From Allocatelliglobosispora scoriae (GTDB lineage: Bacteria; Actinomycetota; Actinomycetes; Mycobacteriales; Micromonosporaceae): a stretch of DNA of 64,000 nt. The notes beneath the pieces are model-generated. The model was not told the origin of the DNA and did no database searches. It worked only from the letters and a program-made list of their open reading frames with translations. Position 1 is the first letter of the stretch. Each line of letters starts with the position of its first letter. The DNA is taken from contig NZ_JACHMN010000003.1 in the NCBI RefSeq assembly GCF_014204945.1, positions 930,001-994,000 of the forward strand. The letters run 5' to 3'. Position numbers and translations under genes: made by a program. Below are positions 16,987 through 24,728 of the stretch, piece after piece.

Positions 16987-17531
16987 CAGATCTTCCCGTA
17001 GAGGGCGTTGCCGAGGGCATCGGGGTCGGGGCTGGTGTAGAAGTCGCGCAGCGCCTCGGTGATCTCGTCGAGGGTCAGCGCGCCCGTCCCGTCGGTGTCG
17101 ATCTGGTCGAAGGCGGCCGACGCGTCGCCCGCGTCGACCCCCATCGCGGTCAGGAACGACTCGAACTCGTCCTGGTCGAGCTCGCCGTCGCTGTCGGCGT
17201 CGTAACCGGCGAGCACCGCCTCGGCGACCGGCGCGATGATCCGGTCGAAGCCGTCGCGCTCGATGATCGACTTCGCCACCGAGGCGTGCCACTCGTCGCG
17301 GGAGATGCGGCCGTCGCCGTCTCCGTCGACCTTCGCCGCGATCGCCTCCCAGAGACCGAGCAGGCTGTCGACGATGTCCTGCCGCTGCGGGTGGTCGAGG
17401 GGCAGCGAGGCGCCCTGGGCGAGCCGCCGGGCGAGCTCCTCGTAATCCTCGCGCTGCACGTAGTTGTCGCCGGTCAGATCCAGCAGCGTGAATCGGCGGT
17501 CAAGCTTGGCCGCCTGTACCTCGTTGATCAT
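16986..17531 (-). CDS. Calerythrin-like EF-hand calcium-binding protein
   Basis: 181 residues from the ATG at 17531 (MINEVQAAKL); the frame is open upstream but homology starts there. Three canonical loops are present (DGDGDGRISRDEW, DADSDGELDQDEF, DTDGTGALTLDEI), and the first (DLTGDNYVQREDY) is degenerate. The paralogue downstream shares the same layout and the DSLLGLW linker. Probably a cytosolic calcium buffer or sensor. The more intact loops suggest this copy retains stronger Ca2+ binding. Confidence 0.9.
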   Translation of the reverse strand: MINEVQAAKLDRRFTLLDLTGDNYVQREDYEELARRLAQGASLPLDHPQRQDIVDSLLGLWEAIAAKVDGDGDGRISRDEWHASVAKSIIERDGFDRIIAPVAEAVLAGYDADSDGELDQDEFESFLTAMGVDAGDASAAFDQIDTDGTGALTLDEITEALRDFYTSPDPDALGNALYGKI

Positions 17532-17627
17532 TTTTCCCCCGATTAGTGCGGAATATCCGACCGACTCTAGGGGGCGGGTGCTGGTCCGTGAAGTCGGCAC
17601 ACCGGTCCTGAGCAGCGGTTTCTGTGG

Positions 17628-17975
17628 TCACAGCGGGATGCTCGGCCAGCGGACCGTGAGCAGGACCGAGTCGGTCTCGGCGCGCCAGCTGTGGTCGATG
17701 CCCGGCCCCCAGACGACGTAGTCCCCGCGCTCGGCGAGAAGGTGGCCGCCCGTCGTGAGCTCCAGGTGGAACCGGCCCTCGATGAGCAGCACCATCGTCG
17801 AGCGGGTGTCACCCGCGGTCCATCCGGCCCGGCTCTCACCCGCCGGGTGCACGCCCCACTTAACTTCAAGATCATCACTCTGGCGTACGCCGGGAGGCAT
17901 GAAGTGCCCCAGCAGCCAGCCGCGATTGCCCGCCGCGTCGGGACCGGCGTTGCCGGCGTAGACCTCGCCGTTCAC
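17628..17975 (-). CDS. Small cupin-domain protein
   Basis: 115 residues from a GTG at 17975 that overlaps the TGA of the regulator gene by 4 bases. The single cupin barrel spans about residues 30-110, with GRFHLELTTGGH and GDYVVWGPGIDHSW as the two cupin boxes. The first box lacks the HxH metal ligands, so binding of a small ligand rather than catalysis is likely. Co-translation with the XRE regulator suggests it senses or processes the signal for that regulator. Confidence 0.75.
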   Translation of the reverse strand: MNGEVYAGNAGPDAAGNRGWLLGHFMPPGVRQSDDLEVKWGVHPAGESRAGWTAGDTRSTMVLLIEGRFHLELTTGGHLLAERGDYVVWGPGIDHSWRAETDSVLLTVRWPSIPL

Positions 17976-19528
17976 GGACTTCCCGCCGGTCCGGCGGCGA
18001 TGGCGCGGAGCCGGCGGAGCCCTTCCGCGCAGGCGAACAGGCCCTCGTCGCTCCACGCCGCGTCCGCCATCAGCTCGTGCAGCAGATCGGTGTCGAGCGA
18101 GGAGTAGATGCGCAGCCCATCGGCCTCCCAGTTGCCCTGGATCATGCCGCCGAACAGGGTCCACCAGGCCGGGTCCTCGATCACGATGAGGCACGCCATC
18201 TCGTAGTTGCCGCTCATCAGGTTGAGGCCGACGCCCACGGACTCCATCCGCCAGACACCCGCGTCGCGCCGGTCCACGAGCCACCGCAGCGGTTCCGAGA
18301 GCAGGCTCGGATGCATCGGATCGGCGAAGCGCTTCACGTCCACGTCCGCCGAGTCGAGCTCGGTGCGGCCGAAGAGCTCCTCCTCCATCTCCCGCAGCAG
18401 GGTGGCGGAGAGCTTGGCGTCGTTGGCGAGATCGGTCAGCGGCTCGTGGAACGCCTTGGGAATCACCGAGAGCCGCCCGACCGCGTTGAGCACCTGCTCG
18501 GAGCGCTGCTGCACGAGCAGGGCATAGTCGGGACGGTCCCGCCGGCCGTCCGCGGGGCGGGCTGCGGCGAAGAGCGTGCAGACGCCGCCCGCGCAGATGC
18601 GGTTCGCCACGTCGGCGACCTTCGCGAGATCGGGAAGGAGCCGGTCGCGCAGCGGGAGCCGGCGCCGCGCATCGGGGAGGTTGGCGATGAGCTCCGGCTC
18701 CAGCAGGTCCATGGTGAGGGCGTACTCGATGAAGGTGGTCGTGGCGAATTCGCAGCGCAGCCGGTCTGGTCGCGGCTCCACCGAGAGCAGGCGGTAGACG
18801 GGGGCGTCGACGACCCGGGTCCCGCGCCGGGAGATCTCCGCGACCCGGGCCGCCGCAGCCGCGTAGTGCACCTCGTCGAGGACGAGGGCCGGATCGGACC
18901 GGGGGATGAGGACGGCCTGCTCAGCTGCGGTGCCGAGCGCTGCGGACAGGCCGATCCAGTCGGGCTTGGTCACGATGGAGAGCGTCAGCTCCCGATCGGG
19001 CAGCGTGACCCGGTAAGGCTGCAGCGCCGAGGACTCGTCGACCCGGTAGTAGGCGAGCAGCGCCTCGGCGATCGACGAGCGCGCCGGGGTCAGTGCCGCA
19101 CCGGTGGGGCGGGTCGAGGCCGACCGTCCGATGTCGCGCAGCACCGTCTCGGGATCCCGCTCGGACCGGCGGGCGAGCCACTGCAGCAGCACGGGTGCGG
19201 CGGAGTGGTCGTTCGCCGGGTCGGCCGGGCGGACGGGCAGCTCCTCGGCCGCTGTACCCAGCCCCATCAGCGATCGGGGGATCGCCAGGCCCTCCGCGAT
19301 CCGCTCCAGGACGCCGTACGCCGTGACGATCTGGTGCCTGTTGGCGATCGCGCGTACGCGAGTCTCGGCGAGCCCCGTATATCCGGCGATCATCGACCGG
19401 CTGAGCCCACGCGAACGCAGGAACCGGAAGACGAAGGCGATGTCGCGCTCGCGGAGCGCCTCGGTGAGCGGACGTCCCTCGAAGGACTCCTCCGTCCACC
19501 ATCGAGGGTTGATGGGTTGTCCGGGCAT
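17972..19528 (-). CDS. XRE-family regulator with C-terminal Nudix-like domain
   Basis: About 518 residues from the ATG at 19528, which has a GGAAGG site; another ATG lies at 19546. Residues 25-90 hold an XRE helix-turn-helix (SRSMIAGYTGLAETRVRAI). The middle is poorly conserved. Residues about 320-500 resemble a Nudix fold: the segment LREMEEELFGR matches the REUxEE core, while the upstream Gly and Glu of the box are not conserved. It likely binds DNA and a nucleotide-like ligand. The cupin gene follows with 4-base overlap, and a divergent small peptide gene lies about 250 bases upstream. Confidence 0.75.
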   Translation of the reverse strand: MPGQPINPRWWTEESFEGRPLTEALRERDIAFVFRFLRSRGLSRSMIAGYTGLAETRVRAIANRHQIVTAYGVLERIAEGLAIPRSLMGLGTAAEELPVRPADPANDHSAAPVLLQWLARRSERDPETVLRDIGRSASTRPTGAALTPARSSIAEALLAYYRVDESSALQPYRVTLPDRELTLSIVTKPDWIGLSAALGTAAEQAVLIPRSDPALVLDEVHYAAAAARVAEISRRGTRVVDAPVYRLLSVEPRPDRLRCEFATTTFIEYALTMDLLEPELIANLPDARRRLPLRDRLLPDLAKVADVANRICAGGVCTLFAAARPADGRRDRPDYALLVQQRSEQVLNAVGRLSVIPKAFHEPLTDLANDAKLSATLLREMEEELFGRTELDSADVDVKRFADPMHPSLLSEPLRWLVDRRDAGVWRMESVGVGLNLMSGNYEMACLIVIEDPAWWTLFGGMIQGNWEADGLRIYSSLDTDLLHELMADAAWSDEGLFACAEGLRRLRAIAAGPAGSP

Positions 19529-19775
19529 GGCCGCCCCTTCCTGCATGACCGCTAACTAGATGTCTGTGGATCTAGGCTGTCATGACCTCCATCGGGGGTC
19601 CATCGTGGACCCCCATGAAGGGCCTTATCCCGGTCTGCGCGGTTCATGAAGATATGGGCGTGGCCTTGCCGCTGTTCGCAAGCACGCTGCGGCGGTGGGT
19701 GCCGGGCGGGCCGTGTTCCTCGGCTGGCAACTGTGCACGGCCCGCCCATCCACGAACTTCACGAAAGGAAGTGCC

Positions 19776-19922
19776 ATGACCAGGAATTCTCGCGTCGCCG
19801 ACTACGACCCGGTCTACCGCCAGTACGTCCTGCCGCGGTGGATGACCCAACCGACGACGGCGCTTCCGGCGCTGCCGCCGCGGCGTCCGCGCAACGCGGC
19901 GAAGGACCTCCCGACCGGTTGA
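19776..19922 (+). CDS. 48-residue small protein
   Basis: An ATG with a strong AAAGGAAG site six bases upstream opens a 48-residue frame (MTRNSRVADYDPVYRQYVLP...), basic and Pro-rich toward the C terminus (PPRRPRN). There are no Cys residues and no membrane segment. It is divergent from the XRE/Nudix-like regulator, about 250 bases away. It could be a signalling or precursor peptide, or an uncharacterised small cytosolic protein. I do not recognise it. Confidence 0.55.
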   Translation: MTRNSRVADYDPVYRQYVLPRWMTQPTTALPALPPRRPRNAAKDLPTG

Positions 19923-20035
19923 ACTCCCTGACGCCGGTCCGGGGATGAGTGGGGGCGGCGGCCATCGCACCGCCGTCGCCCCCATTTTCGTCTGATTCCC
20001 GCTACTCCGGGATCTGTGCTACTCCAGGCTGTGCG

Positions 20036-20725
20036 TTACTCCTGGACGCAGAGGACCTTGCCGTCGTCGAGCCGGGTGCGGGTGCCGCTGCGGCTGACCG
20101 AGTAGCGCTCCAGCACGTGGGTCGCCGCCTCCGGGCAACCGGCCTCGGTGTCGGCGACGCCGATGACCTTGCCGTCGTTGCGCTCGTCGCAGTCGACCAG
20201 CTCGGCGCTCTCGACACCGCCGGATACCGACACGCACCGCCCGATGTTGTCCTCGGGCTTGGCGTTGATCCCGGCGATGATGGCGCTGCCGACGAAGCCG
20301 ACGACCAGGATCGGCACGAGCAGGCCGACGATCGTGGGTCGCAGATAGACCGGCCGACCCGCGTCGAGCTGCGGTCCGTGCGGCCGGTCGTGCACCGGTC
20401 GGGGCGCCTCCAGCTTCGCGACCTTCATCCGGGCGAAGAGGTTCCACAGCAGGATGAAGGGCGTGATGAGGAACGACGCCCAGCCCCACCAGCCCTGCAC
20501 GAGGGTGCGGCTGGTCATGGTGCGGAAGGTCGCGATGCCGCATTCGCGGCAGAAGGGCCCCTCGGTCTTGAGGAAGCTCATCAGGATGATCAGTCCGCGG
20601 TGGCCGCGGAAGGTGGCGTCCACCGCCGGTGTGCAACCGCAGAACCGGCAGGTGGTGATGGCGCTCGTGCCCGGGTAGACCGGGAAGACGGGCTGAGGGA
20701 TCAGATCTGTCACGCGGCGGGACAC
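20036..20725 (-). CDS. Membrane protein, zinc-ribbon plus LppU/SCO3897-like domain
   Basis: 229 residues from a GTG. The N-terminal 60 residues carry two Cys pairs (CRFCGC and FCRECG) that look like a zinc ribbon. Hydrophobic segments at about 80-100 and 130-155 anchor it. The extracytoplasmic C-terminal domain has four conserved Cys (GRCVSV, LVDCDE, AGCPEA, VLCVQE) in the pattern of the LppU/SCO3897 family. Function unknown; probably envelope-associated. Confidence 0.7.
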   Translation of the reverse strand: MSRRVTDLIPQPVFPVYPGTSAITTCRFCGCTPAVDATFRGHRGLIILMSFLKTEGPFCRECGIATFRTMTSRTLVQGWWGWASFLITPFILLWNLFARMKVAKLEAPRPVHDRPHGPQLDAGRPVYLRPTIVGLLVPILVVGFVGSAIIAGINAKPEDNIGRCVSVSGGVESAELVDCDERNDGKVIGVADTEAGCPEAATHVLERYSVSRSGTRTRLDDGKVLCVQE

Positions 20726-20771
20726 TACTGGACCGGGCCGGGGTGCGCTGTCCCGCTGACGGCGTCGGTGT

Positions 20772-21935
20772 TTACGCAGGCCGGGCCGGGCGGAGCGCGG
20801 TGGCCGTCGCCGCGATGAAGACCGCCAGCAGCACCGGGATCGCCAGTGCCACGGGCAGGCTGGTGACCTCGGCGAGGGCGCCGATCATGATGGGCCCGGC
20901 GACGAACCCGACCCAGCCGATGCTCACCACCCGGGCCAGCACGCGGCTCGCACGGGCCGGGTCGCGGTTGCCCGCCGCCGAGAAGACCTGCGGTGCGATG
21001 CAGGACAGTCCCGCGCCGAGACAGGCGAAGCCGATGATCCCGGCGACCGGCTCCCCGATCAGCAGCGCGATGCCCAGGCCGGCGGCGGCGAGCGCGGCAC
21101 AGCCCCGGACCAGCGTGACCGGGCCGAACCGGGCGGTCAGCCCGTCGCCGACGAGTCGGCCGAGCATCATCGAGATCGCGAACGCCGCGTAGGCCATCGC
21201 CGCGAACCCGGGCGAGCTGCCGAGACTGTCGCGCAGATAGACGGTGCTCCAGTCGGCGGCGGCACCCTCGCCGACGAGGCAGCAGAACGCGAGCGCCCCG
21301 AGCAGGGCCACACCGCCGATCCGCCCGGCGGGGGTGGTGTCCACATGCGACTCAGGGACGTGCGGTGCGGCGTACGCCCACCGGCGAGCCCAGACCGCGA
21401 GCGCCACCACCAGCACCGCGACGGCGGCGAAGGTCTGCGTGGGCGTCCGCGACAGGTAGGCGAAGGCACCGCCGATCCCGGCACCGAGGAAGCCGCCCAC
21501 GCTGTAGACGGCGTGGAACGACGACAGCATCGGGCGCACGGCGGCCCGCTCGATCTCCACGGCGTTGGTGTTCATCGCGATGTTGAGCGTCCCGTGCACG
21601 GTGCCGAGCAGCAGCAGCGAACCCGTGAGCAGCACGAGATTCGGCGCCACCCCCGGTGTGATCAGCGCGAGCCCTTCGGCGACGGCGGCCGGCACCATCA
21701 CCCCGGCGGCGCCGAAGCGCTCCACGAGGTGGCCGACGAGCTGCATCCCGATGATGGCCCCGGCGGCGAAACCGAGCAGCGCGATGCTGAGCTGCCCGTC
21801 CGAGAGGCCGAGATCCCGTTTGATCGCCGGGATGCGCGCGCTCCACGTACCCACGACCATCCCGACACAGGCGAAGAGCAGGCAGGTGGCGATCCGCCCG
21901 CGGCGCAGCGCGGGCGGGAGGGGCAGGACGCTCAT
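20772..21935 (-). CDS. MFS transporter (12 TM)
   Basis: 387 residues from the ATG at 21935 (MSVLPLPPALRRGR); the frame is open further upstream in antisense to the LacI gene, where it is noncoding. About 12 membrane segments. The N-terminal motif ARIPAIKRDLGLSDGQLSIALLGFAAGA and the conserved FHAVYSVGGFLGAG are typical of the FucP/YbjJ-like sugar or multidrug subfamily. It is divergent from the LacI-family regulator at 21987 (51-base gap), so it is the most likely target of that regulator. Confidence 0.87.
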   Translation of the reverse strand: MSVLPLPPALRRGRIATCLLFACVGMVVGTWSARIPAIKRDLGLSDGQLSIALLGFAAGAIIGMQLVGHLVERFGAAGVMVPAAVAEGLALITPGVAPNLVLLTGSLLLLGTVHGTLNIAMNTNAVEIERAAVRPMLSSFHAVYSVGGFLGAGIGGAFAYLSRTPTQTFAAVAVLVVALAVWARRWAYAAPHVPESHVDTTPAGRIGGVALLGALAFCCLVGEGAAADWSTVYLRDSLGSSPGFAAMAYAAFAISMMLGRLVGDGLTARFGPVTLVRGCAALAAAGLGIALLIGEPVAGIIGFACLGAGLSCIAPQVFSAAGNRDPARASRVLARVVSIGWVGFVAGPIMIGALAEVTSLPVALAIPVLLAVFIAATATALRPARPA

Positions 21936-21986
21936 CGGCCAAGGCTGCCATACCTCGGCGGGCCTCGTCAGCACTAGACTGCGCCG

Positions 21987-23039
21987 ATGACGCCGAGTGA
22001 TCCCGCAGGCGAGCGGCGTGGCCGCAAACGCGGGGAGACGACGGTCGGCATCATCGCCCGCCTCGCCGGTGTCTCCGCGCCGACGGTGTCCAAAGTGCTC
22101 AACGGCCGGCCGGGTGTCGCCCTCGACACGCGCCGCCGGGTCGAGGCGATCCTCCAGGAGCAGGGCTATCGCAGGCCGGACGCGATCGGCCCGGCGCCCG
22201 TGCTGGAGGTCGTCTTCCACGCGCTGGAGAGCCACCTCGCGATCGAGATCATGCGCGGTGTCGAGGGGGTCGCCCGGGGACAGTCGCTCGCCGTCGGCTT
22301 CACCGAGATGCGCGGCCGCGAGGAGCCCGGGCGGAGCTGGCTGGAGCAGGTGCTGAGCCGTCGGCCCGTCGGGGTGATCGCCGTCTACTCCGAGCCGGCC
22401 GCCACGGAGCAGGCCCGGCTCGCGGCGAGCTCGATTCCGCTCGTCACCCTGGACCCCACCGGCGAGCCCCTGCACGACGTACCGTCGGTGGGCGCGGCCA
22501 ACTGGAGCGGTGGCGTGGCGGCGACCCGGCACCTGCTCGACCTCGGCCACCGGCGGATCGCGATGGTGGGCGGACCCACCGGTTTCCTCGCCGCCCGCGC
22601 CCGGCTCGACGGGTTCCGCGCCGCGATGGACGCCGCCGGGGTGCCGGTCGATCCCCGACTGGTACGCGACGGCCGGTTCTTCTTCGAGGACGGGCTGCGG
22701 CACGGCCGGGACCTGCTCGCCCTCGATGCTCCGCCGACCGCCGTCTTCTGCGCCGACGACCTGCTCGCCTTCGGTGTCTATGAGGCGGCCCGGGCGGCGG
22801 GGCGGCGGGTGCCGGAGGACCTGAGCGTGGTCGGCTTCGACGATCTGGAGTTCGCCCGCTGGTCCGGCCCGGCCCTCACCACGGTGCGCCAGCCGCTGGC
22901 GGAGATGGGCGCGGCGGCGGGGGAGATGGTGCTGGCCCTCGCCGCGGGCATCACCCCCACACCCCATCGCGTCGAACTGGCCACCACCCTCGTCATCCGC
23001 GACAGCACCGCCCGCCTCCAAGATCGTCGCAACTCTTGA
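21987..23039 (+). CDS. LacI-family transcriptional regulator
   Basis: 350 residues. Residues 18-65 form the LacI helix-turn-helix (VGIIARLAGVSAPTVSKVLNGR), followed by the periplasmic-binding-protein-like sugar sensor domain ending in LSVVGFDDLEFARW and a TTVRQPLAEMG segment. It controls sugar-related genes; candidates are the divergent MFS gene and the downstream esterase with a LacI-type operator. The stop codon TGA lies within the family-1 hairpin at 23020, so the last six codons are encoded by the repeat. Confidence 0.9.
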   Translation: MTPSDPAGERRGRKRGETTVGIIARLAGVSAPTVSKVLNGRPGVALDTRRRVEAILQEQGYRRPDAIGPAPVLEVVFHALESHLAIEIMRGVEGVARGQSLAVGFTEMRGREEPGRSWLEQVLSRRPVGVIAVYSEPAATEQARLAASSIPLVTLDPTGEPLHDVPSVGAANWSGGVAATRHLLDLGHRRIAMVGGPTGFLAARARLDGFRAAMDAAGVPVDPRLVRDGRFFFEDGLRHGRDLLALDAPPTAVFCADDLLAFGVYEAARAAGRRVPEDLSVVGFDDLEFARWSGPALTTVRQPLAEMGAAAGEMVLALAAGITPTPHRVELATTLVIRDSTARLQDRRNS

Positions 23040-23100
23040 AGAGTTGTTGCTTCAGGCCGCCAGGCCTTAGCAACAACTCTTCAAGAGTTGCGACGATCTT
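23020..23100. repeat. Family-1 palindromic element, 32-nt arms
   Basis: Arms 23020-23051 and 23069-23100 are exact reverse complements (AAGATCGTCG outer ends). Each contains a copy of the 17-nt palindrome CAACTCTTSAAGAGTTG. The 17-nt loop itself holds a small hairpin (AGGCC/GGCCT). The left arm overlaps the 3' end of the LacI gene and provides its stop codon. Confidence 0.95.
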
Positions 23101-23192
23101 GTTGTGTGCCAATGTCTTGGTGCTCCCCGGACCGTCTTGACCTGGCTGCGGGTGCGCTTTAGCGTGGCCTACGAAATACATCAATAAATGTT

Positions 23193-23206
23193 TAGAAACG
23201 TTTCTA
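23193..23206. promoter_or_regulatory. LacI-type operator TAGAAACGTTTCTA
   Basis: A perfect 14-bp palindrome with the central CG and AAACGTTT core expected for LacI-family binding sites. It lies 37 bases upstream of the secreted esterase start and just downstream of a LacI-family gene. The surrounding sequence is AT-rich, fitting a promoter. The cognate regulator may be the neighbouring LacI protein or another. Confidence 0.7.
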
Positions 23207-23243
23207 TCCTGTCCTAACGCCCAGGCGAGGTGGAACACAGATC

Positions 23244-24608
23244 ATGAAGAGGACAACGACATCCCTGCTCAGCGCCGCGATCGTGGCGTTCGTGGCGGCT
23301 GCCGCGGTGGCGATGACATCGCAGCCGGCCGCCGCCGCGACCCTGACCGAGGTCACCGGCTTCGGCAACAACCCGACCAACCTGCGGATGCACCTCTACG
23401 TCCCCAACAACGTCGCCGCCCGGCCGCCGATCCTCGTCGCCGTGCACTACTGCACCGGCTCCGGTCCGGCCTTCTACTCCGGGACGCAGTTCGCGTCGCT
23501 CGCCGACCAGTACGGCTTCATCGTCATCTATCCCTCGGCGACCCGGAGCGGCTCCTGCTTCGACGTCTCGTCACCGCAGGCACTGACCCACAACGGCGGC
23601 AGCGACCCGGTCGGCATCGTCTCGATGGTCAATTACGTGCTGCAACGCAACAACGCCGATCCGTCCCGGGTCTACGTCACCGGCGCCTCGTCGGGCGGCA
23701 TGATGACAAACGTGCTGCTCGGCGCCTATCCGGACGTGTTCAAGGCCGGTGCGTCCTTCATGGGCGTACCCTTCGGATGCTTCGCGACCACCGACGGCTC
23801 GATGTGGAACAGCACCTGTGCCAACGGACAGCTGATCAAGACCGCGCAGCAGTGGGGTGACCAGGTCCGCGCGGCCTACCCCGGTTACACGGGGGCGCGG
23901 CCGAGGGTGCAGCTCTGGCACGGCACCAACGACCAGACGCTGCGCTACCCCAACTTCGGCGAAGCGATCAAGCAGTGGACCAACGTGCACGGGCTGAGCC
24001 AGACTCCGTCGTCCACGGATACGCCCCAGTCGGGCTGGACGCGTACCCGGTACGGCTCGACCGGCGGCACCGCGCAGGTCGAGGCGATCAGCCTCAACGG
24101 TGTCGGCCACGACCTGCCGCAGAGCGGTCAGGCGGCGCTCGCCATCGCGTTCCTCGGCCTCAACGGCACGACCCCGCCGTCGCCGAGCGTCTCCCCGTCG
24201 GCCAGCCGGCCGCCGTCGCCGAGCGCTTCACCGAGCGCTTCACCGAGCGTTTCGGCGAGCCCGAGCCCGTCGTCGAGTCCGCAGCCGTCCGGTCCGTGCC
24301 GGATCGGTTACGTGCTCAACCCGTGGAACACCGGCCTCACCGCCGAGATCACCATCACCAATACGGGTACGACGGCGATCAGCGGCTGGTCGTTGGTCTT
24401 CACGCTCGCCGGCGGACAGGTGATCACGTCCGGCTGGAACGCGACCTATGCCCCGACGAGCGGCCAGGTGACGGCCCGCAACGTCTCCTACAACGGGAGC
24501 ATCGCGCCAGGCGCCTCCACCGGCATCGGCTTCCAGGCCACCCACACCGGCAACACCACGAGGCCGGCGACCTTCACTCTCAACGGCGCCACCTGCGCCA
24601 TCGCCTGA
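23244..24608 (+). CDS. Secreted CE1-type esterase with C-terminal CBM2
   Basis: 454 residues. Residues 1-34 are a signal peptide ending AAAA. Residues 36-305 are a PHB-depolymerase/CE1 alpha-beta hydrolase: nucleophile GASSGGMMT, later WHGTNDQTLRY and GVGHDLP for the Asp and His. A Pro/Ser linker (TTPPSPSVSPSAS...) joins it to a CBM2 module (residues about 355-454, Cys near both ends, conserved Trp W-N-T-G and S-G-W-N). This is the layout of acetylxylan or feruloyl esterases acting on plant cell wall. Regulated by the LacI-type operator upstream. Confidence 0.92.
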   Translation: MKRTTTSLLSAAIVAFVAAAAVAMTSQPAAAATLTEVTGFGNNPTNLRMHLYVPNNVAARPPILVAVHYCTGSGPAFYSGTQFASLADQYGFIVIYPSATRSGSCFDVSSPQALTHNGGSDPVGIVSMVNYVLQRNNADPSRVYVTGASSGGMMTNVLLGAYPDVFKAGASFMGVPFGCFATTDGSMWNSTCANGQLIKTAQQWGDQVRAAYPGYTGARPRVQLWHGTNDQTLRYPNFGEAIKQWTNVHGLSQTPSSTDTPQSGWTRTRYGSTGGTAQVEAISLNGVGHDLPQSGQAALAIAFLGLNGTTPPSPSVSPSASRPPSPSASPSASPSVSASPSPSSSPQPSGPCRIGYVLNPWNTGLTAEITITNTGTTAISGWSLVFTLAGGQVITSGWNATYAPTSGQVTARNVSYNGSIAPGASTGIGFQATHTGNTTRPATFTLNGATCAIA

Positions 24609-24614
24609 CCTCCC

Positions 24615-24640
24615 GGCCGTCCCGCCACGGCGGGACGGCC
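24615..24640. terminator. GC-rich terminator hairpin
   Basis: A 12-bp stem (GGCCGTCCCGCC / GGCGGGACGGCC) six bases after the esterase stop codon, immediately before the family-2 element. It probably ends the esterase transcript. Confidence 0.7.
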
Positions 24641-24645
24641 CCTGA

Positions 24646-24721
24646 ATTCGCGTTGATCAAGGGAAGACTCACCATCTCGGGTGTCCGATTCGCGGCGAGT
24701 CTTCCCTTGATCAACGCGAAT
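24646..24721. repeat. Family-2 hairpin element, orientation B
   Basis: The same 76-bp element as at 8042, but with the asymmetric centre inverted. The outer 25-nt arms are identical in all family members here except the right end of the copy at 56665. It lies between the convergent 3' ends of the esterase (+) and branching enzyme (-). Confidence 0.95.
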
Positions 24722-24728
24722 ATGTTGT

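Noticed and set aside
19776-19922. 48-residue peptide as a lanthipeptide or lasso precursor
   Set aside because: It has no Cys, and no modifying enzyme of those classes is nearby; only an unknown small protein can be claimed.
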